NCBI GenBank assembly: GCA_034667465.1
Contig: JAXDJV010000004.1
Location: 158,941-222,940, forward strand
Direction of reading: 5' to 3'
Length of the DNA stretch: 64,000 nt
Origin: JAOBAU01 sp034667465
GTDB lineage: Bacteria > Acidobacteriota > Thermoanaerobaculia > Gp7-AA8
The position numbers and the translations under genes are program-made. The notes beneath the pieces are model-generated. The model ran no database searches. It worked only from the letters and a program-made list of their open reading frames with translations, and was not told the origin of the DNA. Positions 16,380-25,033 of the stretch are shown in pieces (within the stretch, counting starts at the first letter, position 1; each line of letters begins with the position of its first letter).

Positions 16380-17413
16380 CAGGTCGCGAAGAAGATCCGC
16401 TCGATCGACCACCAGAATCCGGTCGCGGCGATCGCGAGCGAGCAGGGGATGACGATGCGCTGCCGGTACCAGGGCTTGTTGCGGAACGGCAATCCGATCA
16501 GCAGGAACGCGACGAAGATCACCGTCAGCTGGCCGCACTCGACGCCGGCGTTGAAGGCGAGCAGTGCCGGGACGAACTCGGAACGCGGCAGGCCGATCTC
16601 GTTCAATACGCCGGCGAAGCCCATGCCGTGCAGCAATCCGAAGCAGAAGACGACCAGCGGCCGCCACGCGTGCAGTTTCGATGTGAAGACGTTCTCGACC
16701 GCGACGTAAACGATCGACAGCGCGATGAGTGGCTCGACGATGCGCGGCGGCAGCGAGACGACACCGTAGATCGTCAGCGCCAGTGTGATGGTGTGCGCGA
16801 TCGTGAACGCGGAGACCTGCCAGAGCACCGGCCGCAGTTTCACCGCCAGCAGAAAGATGCCGAGGACGAAGAGGACGTGATCGAGTCCGCGGGGAAGAAT
16901 GTGCGTGAAGCCGAGGCGGAGATAGAGGTTGATGACTTCGAGCCGTGTCGGTGGGACGACGGCGCGATCGAGTGCGAATGGCGAGCTCGTTTTCCCGCCT
17001 TCGACCCACTGGATCACTTTCCCGGCATCGCCTTCGTTGTGCAGTGAGAGCACGAAGAAACCGAGGATTGCATCGTCGGAAAAAGTGAAGCGCGAGACGG
17101 AGGAAGGGGTGCGGCCGCGCAGACGAAGCAACGTTGCCGTTGGCTTGCCGGCGACCGGCAGCGTCTCGACGTTTTCGTGCGCGACGCGTTTGCCGTCGAA
17201 GGAAAGATGAGCGCCATTCGCGACGGCGCGAAGATACGTATCGAGCGGAGTTTGCGGCGGCAGATGTTCGCGATCGACGAGCAGCTCGACGACGTACGTG
17301 CCGTCTTTCTGAAACGCGGCGTCGACCTGCACCATCCCGAGCTCGTGCGCGGCGAGCGGCGAAGCGAGCGCGATTGCGACGATGAACGCGGCGAGGCGGA
17401 AGCGCAAAATCAC
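16379..17413 (-). CDS. HupE/UreJ-like membrane protein
   Basis: A 344-residue protein starting at a GTG that overlaps the DUF4198 stop (GTGA). It has a signal peptide ending SPLAAHE, an extracytoplasmic N-terminal domain of about 150 residues and six or seven C-terminal membrane spans. Those spans carry the family pattern FTHILPRGLDHVLFVLGIFL, AFTIAHTITLAL and FGLLHGMGFAG. HupE/UreJ proteins are implicated in nickel or cobalt handling. The conserved His and Asp in GLDHVLF and FTIAHT are the likely metal ligands. Its partner DUF4198 protein supports a metal role. Confidence 0.85.
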   Translation of the reverse strand: MILRFRLAAFIVAIALASPLAAHELGMVQVDAAFQKDGTYVVELLVDREHLPPQTPLDTYLRAVANGAHLSFDGKRVAHENVETLPVAGKPTATLLRLRGRTPSSVSRFTFSDDAILGFFVLSLHNEGDAGKVIQWVEGGKTSSPFALDRAVVPPTRLEVINLYLRLGFTHILPRGLDHVLFVLGIFLLAVKLRPVLWQVSAFTIAHTITLALTIYGVVSLPPRIVEPLIALSIVYVAVENVFTSKLHAWRPLVVFCFGLLHGMGFAGVLNEIGLPRSEFVPALLAFNAGVECGQLTVIFVAFLLIGLPFRNKPWYRQRIVIPCSLAIAATGFWWSIERIFFAT

Positions 17414-18201
17414 TTCGGCAGCTCGAACGTGATCGATGCCCACCAGCTCTCCCAGTCGACGCCCGCGCCGGCCGGCGCCGCCTGCATCTGCACCGCTTTG
17501 ATCAGCCAGAAACCGGCGCGAGGAAGCCGCAGCGAGACGTGCCCCCTCGCATCGGTGCGCGCGCGAACGGGATGATCGGGATCGTCACGGTTCATCGCCA
17601 CGACGAGTATGTTGGCGATCGGTTGCCCGCGATACAACAGCGAAAGCGGCAGCGCGGCGCCCGGCTTGAGCGTGTACGGATTTTTGAGCGGAAGCAGCTC
17701 GAGCGTGAAGCCGAGCGGAGCGTCGAACGTGCCTGATGTTTTGTCGTCCGCGGCGAGCAGCGCCTTCGCACAGCGATAGAAACGCTCGCGTCCCGACGCT
17801 GACGACTGTCCATTTTTCGCGCGCGCTTCGACGATGCGCTCGAGCCCTTCGTCTCGCAGATAGTCGTCGAACTTCGGGCCGTCGAGCGTGACCGGAAACG
17901 AATTGCTTTGATAGCCGATCCACTGCAGCCCGCTGTCGGACACGAGCGTCGTCCCCGCCGGATCGGCGCCCGCTCGCCCGACCATCGGCTTCTCCGCGCC
18001 ATTGCGCCAAAGGATGAAGCGATCGACGAGCGGCGGGATGCGCGGCAACGGCTCGCCGCGGAGTTTTTGTCCAACGCGCAGCGAAGCGGTGACGAGCTCG
18101 CCCGAGCGCGGATGAAAGGTGGAGGGCTCAATCCACAGATCGTGCGCAAGCGCGGAGGAGGTGAGAAGGAAAGCAACGGCCACTGCCGCGAGACGCGTCA
18201 T
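17410..18201 (-). CDS. DUF4198 (NikM-like) periplasmic protein
   Basis: A 263-residue protein starting at the ATG at 18201 with a signal peptide (MTRLAAVAVAFLLTSSALA) followed at once by HDLWIEPSTFHPRSGE, the hallmark start of DUF4198/NikM-like proteins. The C-terminal beta domain contains PLSLLYRGQPIANILVVAMN and GHVSLRLPRAGFWLIKAVQM. These proteins are periplasmic partners of metal (often nickel or cobalt) uptake systems. Translation is coupled to the HupE-like gene. The start faces the Cys-rich peptide gene across a 100-base promoter region. Confidence 0.85.
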   Translation of the reverse strand: MTRLAAVAVAFLLTSSALAHDLWIEPSTFHPRSGELVTASLRVGQKLRGEPLPRIPPLVDRFILWRNGAEKPMVGRAGADPAGTTLVSDSGLQWIGYQSNSFPVTLDGPKFDDYLRDEGLERIVEARAKNGQSSASGRERFYRCAKALLAADDKTSGTFDAPLGFTLELLPLKNPYTLKPGAALPLSLLYRGQPIANILVVAMNRDDPDHPVRARTDARGHVSLRLPRAGFWLIKAVQMQAAPAGAGVDWESWWASITFELPK

Positions 18202-18246
18202 GACTGAACGATACGCGCCGGGGGCGATTTCGGATGGGTAACTGCG

Positions 18247-18275
18247 TTGACGAAAGATAAGACAGGGCGTATACA
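18247..18275 (+). promoter_or_regulatory. Sigma70-type promoter of the Cys-rich peptide gene
   Basis: TTGACG (18247-18252) and TATACA (18270-18275) are separated by exactly 17 bases, each one mismatch from the housekeeping consensus. The predicted transcript begins near 18282 and carries AAGGAG at 18293-18298 just before the start codon, leaving a leader of only about 20 bases. Confidence 0.7.
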
Positions 18276-18301
18276 GGAGGCACGGTGGAACAAAGGAGAA
18301 T

Positions 18302-18550
18302 ATGACTCTCATGCGTTACTTACGCACGATTGCTGTTCTTGCCGTCGTCCTGTTCTGTGCGTTGAACCCGCCGACTGCGTTCGCCGATTGTCCTGGCGTT
18401 ATGTGCGGCGGCGTCTGTAATCTCCAGGGATTCGACTACTGCATCTACGTCATGAATGGCGATGAGACGATGGCCTGCCGACAAGTCGGCGATCGAGGCT
18501 GCGCAAGCATGCACAGCATTCTCTGCTGCCCGCGCGATCCGCAGGCGTAA
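18302..18550 (+). CDS. Cys-rich secreted small protein
   Basis: An 82-residue protein with a signal peptide ending TAFA at residue 28. The mature part of about 54 residues has eight cysteines (30, 35, 39, 47, 59, 67, 75, 76; pattern CPGVMCGGVC, then single Cys, then CC), suggesting up to four disulfides or metal binding. AAGGAG lies just upstream; an alternative start is the ATG at 18311. It has its own strong promoter and is followed 1 base after the stop by the next gene. I do not recognise the family. Confidence 0.7.
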   Translation: MTLMRYLRTIAVLAVVLFCALNPPTAFADCPGVMCGGVCNLQGFDYCIYVMNGDETMACRQVGDRGCASMHSILCCPRDPQA

Positions 18551-18551
18551 C

Positions 18552-20804
18552 GTGCGGCGCGTCGTTCTTTGCGTCGTACTGATCGCCACGTTCGGTGTCG
18601 CGGCCGAGAAGATTCATCCTCCAGATCCGAAGTCCGGTGTCATCAACGGCAAGGCTGCTGTGCTGTTCTGGCCGGCGAATCCTCCGCCGTCGAATGATGT
18701 CCCGATTGGCGAACTGCTCCCATCGAACGACTGCCACGCCGTGCTCGAGCCGTGGACCAATCTCGCGGCCGAGCTGACATATCCCTGCGGTATCTGGTTC
18801 CAGCCACCGGAAGGTCGATATCGAGTCTGGCTCGAGAAAGGCGATTCGCTCACGCCGACGACTGCCGTTTACAACTATGCGGCGACGCCATCCGCCGACC
18901 GCGGTCAGGGCGTCGTCATGCCGGTCGCGCCGGGCGGTCGCGTTGCGCTTGCATCGTCGATCACCATTCCATCGAACGCCGAACTGCGGCTCATTAACTT
19001 CGACTCCTGCTGCAGCGGCACGAACTTCGCCCATCCGTTTGATCGTCGCGCGTTGCCGACTGCGACCGCATTGCGCGGCGGTCTGCTCGTGCCCGCCGGC
19101 CGTGTTTTCGCCGGCATCTTCGATCGCACCACGAACGAAGCGCTCGCAATCGGAAGGCTCGTTGACGTCGCCGCCGGGAAGGTCGTCTCTGTCGCGCCGC
19201 GGCCGCCGGTGAATGGCGCGGACGTCTTCGTCAGCTTCATGCGTCCCGATGTCCGGAAGACACGCGACGTCGACACGATCCGTCTCACACTCGATGGCGT
19301 CGCGCCGCAAACGCTCTTCGATGGAGCCGATCGCGTTTACGCCGCGTGGTACGGCGTGCAGAAACCGGTCGCGAAGCTCGTCGTCGAATCGAAGACGCTT
19401 CGCTTCGCGTCCCGCGAGCTCAAGCTCGCGAGCGGTCGCGTCTTCACGGTGCGCGATGAACTACACCGCCTTCCGAGCGTCGCCGTTTCGCTGCTCGCTC
19501 CGCATGGCGCGCTTGCGAAGTACGAACCTCGCATTGAAGCGCGACAACCGTCGCGCAACGAGGCGCTTCAATCGATGGCGATCGCTGCCGGCAGCGAAAC
19601 GCGTATGGCCGCGCTTCCGGCAGAGCCACTCGACATCATATTGACCATCGGTCCGTGGACGTTTCGAAAGAGCGTCGATCTGACGCGCGGTGTCGACGAA
19701 CGCGTCGTCTTCGACCTCCATCCAATCGTCGTCAACGGTATCGTCTACTACGGCCGCGATCCGTCGCCAAAAGCAGATGTCGCGTTCGATACCGGTGGCG
19801 GATGGGAACGAACGAAGGCCGACGATGCCGGCCGTTACGAGGCGACGCTCTGGACGCCGAACGACGCGTATCTGGCCGAGGTGCAGATCGCCGGTCGCGA
19901 CGGCCCGCCGTTCGAGGAAGCGTTCGTGCAGATCACCGACAGCCGCACGCTCGACTTCCACGTCCCCGCAACGCGCTATCGCGTTCGCGTCGTGGACGCG
20001 CACAGCGGGGAGCCGGTGCGCGGCGCGTCGGTCTCCGCGGCGAACATCTTTCTGCATCCGTCCGGCGAAGAAGCGACGCTCATGCAGCGCGCCGCCGCGA
20101 ATGACGACGGCGTGGCGATGCTTGCGCCGCTGCGTCGCGGAAAGCTCACCGTCCGTGCGCGCGCCGCCGGCTACTTCGATTCGGAAGCGGTTGATGGCGG
20201 CACGATCGCCAGCGAGGAGAGTACAGGCGAGCTCGAAGTGAAGATGCGCTCCGTCGGCGAGTCGGTGCCGATGAAGTTGCGCACCGCGGATGGAACGCCG
20301 GTCGCGGGCGCGGAAGTATGGGCGGTCGCGGCGACGAACGGAACGCGTGCGACGTTGTGGCGCGGTACGAGCGACAGCGATGGAATTGTTGAAGTGCCGC
20401 GCGGCGTCGACGGCGCCACGCTCCTCATTCGCTCGCGTGCGACGGCGAGCGCCGTCCGTCCGTTTCACGCCGCGAACAATCAGAGCGACATCCGGCGCGA
20501 CATCATCCTGCAGTCCGCTGCGGCGCCGGTTCGCATTCGCGTCGGTTCGCCCGGCACGCGCATCGCCGTCTGGGTCGATGGCGCGCGCATCGTCGGACCG
20601 GCAGTGACGTTTCTCACCTGGTCGTCGGAAATGAGCGACGACGCCGGCATCTGGACGGCGCAGAATCTGCCGCGACAGCCGCTGCGTCTGCTGGCGTGGC
20701 GTCATCTGACGGAGACGGAGATCGTTGCCGGCCTGCGCGACGCAAACAGCGCCACGATCGCGTATCCGTGGCCGGCGTCCGTCGTCCTGCAGCCGCTCGA
20801 GTAG
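18552..20804 (+). CDS. Secreted protein with carboxypeptidase-regulatory-like repeats
   Basis: A 750-residue protein. I chose the GTG at 18552, just after the previous stop, because it gives a signal peptide (MRRVVLCVVLIATFGVAA). The upstream in-frame extension overlaps the Cys-rich gene. The C-terminal half contains several transthyretin-like modules: VNGIVYYGRDPSPKADVAF, YRVRVVDAHSGEPVRGASV and MKLRTADGTPVAGAEVWAV, each followed by DAGRYEA- or DSDGIVE-like turns. The N-terminal 350 residues are beta-rich and unassigned. It is exported and probably structural or binding. It ends 3 bases from a convergent gene. Confidence 0.75.
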   Translation: MRRVVLCVVLIATFGVAAEKIHPPDPKSGVINGKAAVLFWPANPPPSNDVPIGELLPSNDCHAVLEPWTNLAAELTYPCGIWFQPPEGRYRVWLEKGDSLTPTTAVYNYAATPSADRGQGVVMPVAPGGRVALASSITIPSNAELRLINFDSCCSGTNFAHPFDRRALPTATALRGGLLVPAGRVFAGIFDRTTNEALAIGRLVDVAAGKVVSVAPRPPVNGADVFVSFMRPDVRKTRDVDTIRLTLDGVAPQTLFDGADRVYAAWYGVQKPVAKLVVESKTLRFASRELKLASGRVFTVRDELHRLPSVAVSLLAPHGALAKYEPRIEARQPSRNEALQSMAIAAGSETRMAALPAEPLDIILTIGPWTFRKSVDLTRGVDERVVFDLHPIVVNGIVYYGRDPSPKADVAFDTGGGWERTKADDAGRYEATLWTPNDAYLAEVQIAGRDGPPFEEAFVQITDSRTLDFHVPATRYRVRVVDAHSGEPVRGASVSAANIFLHPSGEEATLMQRAAANDDGVAMLAPLRRGKLTVRARAAGYFDSEAVDGGTIASEESTGELEVKMRSVGESVPMKLRTADGTPVAGAEVWAVAATNGTRATLWRGTSDSDGIVEVPRGVDGATLLIRSRATASAVRPFHAANNQSDIRRDIILQSAAAPVRIRVGSPGTRIAVWVDGARIVGPAVTFLTWSSEMSDDAGIWTAQNLPRQPLRLLAWRHLTETEIVAGLRDANSATIAYPWPASVVLQPLE

Positions 20805-20807
20805 CGC

Positions 20808-23800
20808 TCAACGCGCGATCGCGGCTGAGTCCCACACGACCGCTTCCGCACGCAGCGACGTCGCGACCGCAACCTCGCCATGCTCGACCGCGCTCGCCGG
20901 ATCGCCGCGGAACGACTCGACGGCTGCCGCCGCATCACCCGATGCCGCGAACACCTCGACCCATGCGTTGCGGCCGCTTCGTTTGGCCGCGTACAGCGCG
21001 CCATCGGCGACGTCGACGACCCGCTCCCACGAGACGGCGTCCGGCGTCGCGCGCGAGAACGGCCATGCCGCCACTCCGATCGAACACGTTCGGTGCAGGA
21101 CCTCGCCGCCGGGAATCAGGAAGTCGTGCGCGGCTACCGCGGCGCGCACTTTCTCCGCCAGCTCGCCGGCGAGAATCCGATCGACGAAGCGAATGACGAT
21201 GAGGAACTCTTCGCCGCCCCATCGCACGATGACGTCCGACGCGCGCACGGTCTGCTGCAGGAGTCGCGCGAGCTGAGCGAGCACCGCGTCGCCGGCGGCG
21301 TGGCCGTGCGCGTCGTTGACGTTCTTGAAGTGATCGAGATCGATGAGCAGCGCAATGAGATCGCCTTCGCCGCGCGCCGCGAGCGCGAGATCGGCGTGAA
21401 TGGTTTGCTCGAGGTAACGGCGATTGCGGAGGCGTGTCAGCGGATCGGTGAGACTCGCTTCCTCGATCCGCACGTATGCGTCGCCGAGCTGCCGATTCTT
21501 TTCGGCAAGCTCGCTGGTCCGTTCCACGACGAGCGATTCGAGCTGCTGCTCGCGCGCGTGCAGCTGACGGACGCGCAGCCGATACGCGCCGTACGCAAGC
21601 GCGATGATCGCGAGCGCCGCAAGCGCGCGAAACCAGAGCGTCTGATGAAACGCCGGCTCGATATGAATGGGGATGTGCAGCTCGCGCGCGCTCCAGCGTC
21701 CGTCGCGCATCGTGGCCGCGACACGCAGCACGAAATCGCCCGGCGGAAGCCGGCTGTACGTGATCGATCGCTGCGACGCGCCGGCGAGCGTCCAGTTCGC
21801 GTCGACGCCATCGAGCCGATAGCGATACTGCTGCCGCGCGGCGCCGACGAAATCGAGTGCCGCGACGTCGAGCGTGAAGTTGCGCTCTTTCGATGAGAGT
21901 CGCAATGCGCGCAGCAGTTCCGATCCGGCGCGCGGTTTTCCTTCGACGCGCAACGCGGTGGCGACGATCGGCACGACGTCGCTTTCGCGGGGAAGCTGCG
22001 CAGGATCGACGACGAGCAAACCTTCCGGCGATCCGAAGAGCAGCCGTCCGTCACGCATTCGCGCACGGCTGCCGATGAAGAAATTTCGGAAGGCGACGCC
22101 GTCCGCCGTTCCGAGCTCGCGTGCGCTGCGCGCCGTCGCATCAACGCGCAAACGCGGCCCGATCCAGATCGCGCCATTCGCATCCTCAATGATCGCCTCG
22201 GCGGCGGACGGCGTTCGTCCCAGGCGTGAGGACAGGTGATCGAAATGCGCCGTGTGGCCGTCCCACTTCGTCAGGATCGCCGCGCCGCCCGCGGTTCCGA
22301 CCCACAGCCGTCCGTCGCGCGCCAGCAGCAGATCGGGCACCCAGTTGTCGGGCAGCGCGTCGGCGCGCGATGCGTCGCGCGCAATCCGAATCGCCGATTC
22401 ACTACGCCGATCGAACGCGTAAAGTCCGTTGTCGGTGCCAACCCACAGCATGCCGTCTCGTGCCGCAACGATCGACTCGATCGCCGGCGACGACACGCTT
22501 CCCGGCCAGCTCCGAAACAGACGCGTCTCCATTGTGCGCGGATCAATCCTCGCCATCCCTTCCGCTGCACCGGCCCACAACATGCCGTCGGGCGTGAAGG
22601 CCATCGTCCGAATCGGACCGCCCGGCAATCGCGCCGCGTCGATTCGCTCGAAGCGCGTCGTACCGGGCCGCATTCGATGCAGCATCGAATTGAGCGTTGC
22701 CACCCAGACGCTGCCGTCATCCGATTGCGCCAGACACGTCACGCTGCCATCGGCGAGTGAGCTCGCATCATTCGCGTTCGCGCGGAATCCACCAATGCGA
22801 TGAAGGGTCCGATCGAAGACGTCGATCCCGTTGCCGTTCGTGCCGACCCATATCGTTCCATCGCGCAACTCGAATGCGCGCACTGCAGCGCGATGCGTCA
22901 GTCCATCGATGCGATTCGGACTGAAGCGCAGCGATCGGAACGCGCGTGTGCGCGGATCGTGTCGTGCGATTCCGTCGCCCCACGTACCGATCCAGACGAC
23001 GCCGTCGCGATCGCGAAAGATCGCGCCGATGCGATCGTCGTGCAGCGCGTCGTCGAGGTATGGATCGGAGTGCAGTCGATCGACGATCGTGAGCGAGGTT
23101 TCGTCGATGATGTCGATGCCGCCGCCGAACGTCGCGATCCACAACTCGCCCGGCGCGCCGTCCGCGAAGCCGTAAATCCAGTAGTGACTCAGCCCGTTCG
23201 GATCGATCGGACGCGCGGCGAACCGTCGCAGCTCGCGCGTGGCCGGGTCGAGCACGGCCGCGCCATTCTCCTCGGTGCCGATCCAGATTCTGCCGTGCGC
23301 GTCTTCGAAGAGGTGGATGACGTACTGGCCGTCCATTCCCGCGCGCTCGAAGCCGCGCCCTTCGCCGAGCCAGCGTTGCAGTCCGTCGCGCGTGCCGACC
23401 CAGAGATGGCCGGCGCGATCGACGAGTAGTCCGCGCACGCGATCGTCGGCGAGACTGTGCGCGTCGGCGGGATCGTGGCGGAAGTGTTCGATCAGCCGCG
23501 TGCGTGGATCGAGTCGATCGAGGCCGCCGGTCGTTGCGATCCAGATGCGACCGTCACTCGTTTCCGCGAGCCCTTCGACGCGGTCGTAGGCGAGCGAACG
23601 CGGATTAGCCGCATCGTGCTGAAAGCGAGTGAACGTTTCCGTCCGCGCGTCGTAGACGGAGAGTCCGCCGCTGAACGTGCCGACCCACAGCCGGCCATCG
23701 GACGCGACGAGCAGCGAGCGAACGTAGTTGCCCGCGATCGTCGACGGATCGCCGGGATTCGATCGAAAGACGCGGAAGTCGTAGCCGTCATAGCGCACGA

Positions 23801-23987
23801 GTCCGCCCTGGGTGCCGAACCAGAGGAGCCCTTCGCGATCCTGCGCGATCGCACTGCAGAGATTTGCCGGGACGTCCTGCGGGATCGCGATGCGCTGCAG
23901 CGAAACGAGTCCGACGCGGTCAGCGGAAGCCGCCGCCGCGAACGCCATTGCGCCAACGAGCGCGAACGCGAAACGCCGGAGCATCAT
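20808..23987 (-). CDS. Two-component-propeller sensor diguanylate cyclase
   Basis: A 1059-residue protein with a signal peptide (LRRFAFALVGAMAFAAAASA). About a dozen ligand-binding propeller repeats of the type DREGLLWFGTQGGLVRYD and DGRLWVGTFSGGLSVYD span residues 35-640. A Y_Y_Y domain (YRYRLDGVDANW, GDFVLRVAA), a membrane span near 780-797, a short coiled coil and a GGDEF domain follow. The active site is GGEEF near residue 922. RASD five residues upstream is an intact inhibitory I-site. It should make cyclic di-GMP in response to an extracytoplasmic signal. The PilZ protein at 38.5 kb is one possible effector in the window. Confidence 0.9.
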   Translation of the reverse strand: MMLRRFAFALVGAMAFAAAASADRVGLVSLQRIAIPQDVPANLCSAIAQDREGLLWFGTQGGLVRYDGYDFRVFRSNPGDPSTIAGNYVRSLLVASDGRLWVGTFSGGLSVYDARTETFTRFQHDAANPRSLAYDRVEGLAETSDGRIWIATTGGLDRLDPRTRLIEHFRHDPADAHSLADDRVRGLLVDRAGHLWVGTRDGLQRWLGEGRGFERAGMDGQYVIHLFEDAHGRIWIGTEENGAAVLDPATRELRRFAARPIDPNGLSHYWIYGFADGAPGELWIATFGGGIDIIDETSLTIVDRLHSDPYLDDALHDDRIGAIFRDRDGVVWIGTWGDGIARHDPRTRAFRSLRFSPNRIDGLTHRAAVRAFELRDGTIWVGTNGNGIDVFDRTLHRIGGFRANANDASSLADGSVTCLAQSDDGSVWVATLNSMLHRMRPGTTRFERIDAARLPGGPIRTMAFTPDGMLWAGAAEGMARIDPRTMETRLFRSWPGSVSSPAIESIVAARDGMLWVGTDNGLYAFDRRSESAIRIARDASRADALPDNWVPDLLLARDGRLWVGTAGGAAILTKWDGHTAHFDHLSSRLGRTPSAAEAIIEDANGAIWIGPRLRVDATARSARELGTADGVAFRNFFIGSRARMRDGRLLFGSPEGLLVVDPAQLPRESDVVPIVATALRVEGKPRAGSELLRALRLSSKERNFTLDVAALDFVGAARQQYRYRLDGVDANWTLAGASQRSITYSRLPPGDFVLRVAATMRDGRWSARELHIPIHIEPAFHQTLWFRALAALAIIALAYGAYRLRVRQLHAREQQLESLVVERTSELAEKNRQLGDAYVRIEEASLTDPLTRLRNRRYLEQTIHADLALAARGEGDLIALLIDLDHFKNVNDAHGHAAGDAVLAQLARLLQQTVRASDVIVRWGGEEFLIVIRFVDRILAGELAEKVRAAVAAHDFLIPGGEVLHRTCSIGVAAWPFSRATPDAVSWERVVDVADGALYAAKRSGRNAWVEVFAASGDAAAAVESFRGDPASAVEHGEVAVATSLRAEAVVWDSAAIAR

Positions 23988-24096
23988 CGGAAGATTATCG
24001 GCTGCCCGCGCCGGCTTCAGTCAGGACGATTTCGGCGAGTTGCCTTACCGCGAACGGGCAGGGCGTAGTGGAACGGCGCTGAAGTAGGATGTATCG

Positions 24097-24390
24097 ATGG
24101 CCGCGTCATCAGAAAGACGAGCGAGAGGTCGCCGGCTTCCGCTCGGCTCTTCCCGCGACGAGATCATGCGCGAAGAGGTTGCGGACGCGCTGGATGCGAC
24201 TCCTGCCGAGCGAATTGAAGCGATGATTGCCCTGCTCGAAAGCGTCTATCAGCTGTGGGCGGTAAGAGGATTCGATCGTGACGAAGGACTTTGCCGACTT
24301 CCTCAAATCACTCAACAGCGAAGGCGTGGCTTATGTAGTGATCGGCGGGATAGCGGTACTGGCTCACGTTCCGTATCGAACGACGCGTGA
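24097..24390 (+). CDS. Small partner protein of a nucleotidyltransferase (possible antitoxin-like)
   Basis: A 97-residue frame. Residues 20-60 (SRDEIMREEVADALDATPAERIEAMIALLESVYQLW contains the core) resemble the short TPEER-type helical proteins that precede small nucleotidyltransferase genes. The last 37 residues overlap the next gene by 113 bases and are Arg-rich, which suggests that the frame once ended earlier or is shifted. The function is unknown. The pairing hints at a toxin-antitoxin-like module but this is inference. Confidence 0.45.
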   Translation: MAASSERRARGRRLPLGSSRDEIMREEVADALDATPAERIEAMIALLESVYQLWAVRGFDRDEGLCRLPQITQQRRRGLCSDRRDSGTGSRSVSNDA

Positions 24391-24736
24391 TCTCGACGTT
24401 TTGATCGAACCGACTCTCGAAAACGGCGAGAAGGCGCGTCGCGCCGTCGCAGCGTGGGGATCTTTCGAGCCCGAGTTTGCACCGGCGGACTTCATCGCGG
24501 GTGACATCCTCTCTTTCGGCGGCCTCCTGCGCGTCGAGATTCATAGTCGGGTTCCAGGCGTCCAGTGGGAAGACGTCTGGAACGGCCGGGTCGAAAGCGA
24601 GTTCCTCGGTGTGCCAACGTCGTTCGCCGGCGTAGCGCAGCTAATACAAATGAAGCGCGCGACCGGGAACTCCGAGAAAGACCTGCCCGATGTTCTTCGG
24701 CTGGAAGCACTACGCGACGGTCGCAGGAAGGATTAG
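24278..24736 (+). CDS. Small nucleotidyltransferase-fold protein
   Basis: A 152-residue protein starting at a GTG (MTKDFADFLKSLNSEGV). It has the AbiEii/MNT-like nucleotidyltransferase core: VVIGGIAVLAH (Gly23-Gly24), then RTTRDLDVLI with Asp38 and Asp40 as probable metal ligands, and a later VEIHSRVPG strand. Proteins of this type transfer nucleotides to targets, and many belong to toxin-antitoxin pairs. It lies next to two tRNA genes. The C-terminus AQLIQMKRATGNSEKDLPDV is typical of the family. Confidence 0.78.
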   Translation: MTKDFADFLKSLNSEGVAYVVIGGIAVLAHVPYRTTRDLDVLIEPTLENGEKARRAVAAWGSFEPEFAPADFIAGDILSFGGLLRVEIHSRVPGVQWEDVWNGRVESEFLGVPTSFAGVAQLIQMKRATGNSEKDLPDVLRLEALRDGRRKD

Positions 24737-24774
24737 TGTCATCGACCTCCCGCCCCGCCTGCCCGCAAAGTCAG

Positions 24775-24850
<76 letters not shown>

Positions 24851-24867
24851 TCAAGGCCGTTTGCGGG

Positions 24868-24942
24868 TGGTGAGCCCGGTAGGGATCGAACCTACGACCA
24901 ATTGGTTAAAAGCCAACTGCTCTACCACTGAGCTACGGGCCC
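24868..24942 (-). tRNA. tRNA-Lys (anticodon TTT)
   Basis: A 75-base cloverleaf with encoded CCA. The acceptor GGGCCCG pairs with CGGGCTC, the anticodon loop CTTTTAA gives TTT and the T-loop is TTCGATC. It lies 17 bases upstream of tRNA-Glu on the same strand, so the two are probably co-transcribed. Confidence 0.96.
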
Positions 24943-24968
24943 GCGCTGCGTAAAACGAGCGGTCAAAA

Positions 24969-24987
24969 TACGGAGCGAAGTCGCTCC
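24969..24987 (-). terminator. Possible terminator of the xoxF-oxidase gene run
   Basis: On the minus strand GGAGCG and CGCTCC flank a 4-base loop and are followed by GTATTTTG. The hairpin is short but perfectly paired. It lies downstream of the dioxygenase gene and upstream of the tRNA pair, where leftward transcription would need to stop. Confidence 0.4.
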
Positions 24988-25033
24988 TGTCAACCGCGGC
25001 GTGATGAACCGCGATCGGTTCCAGGATATTGCG

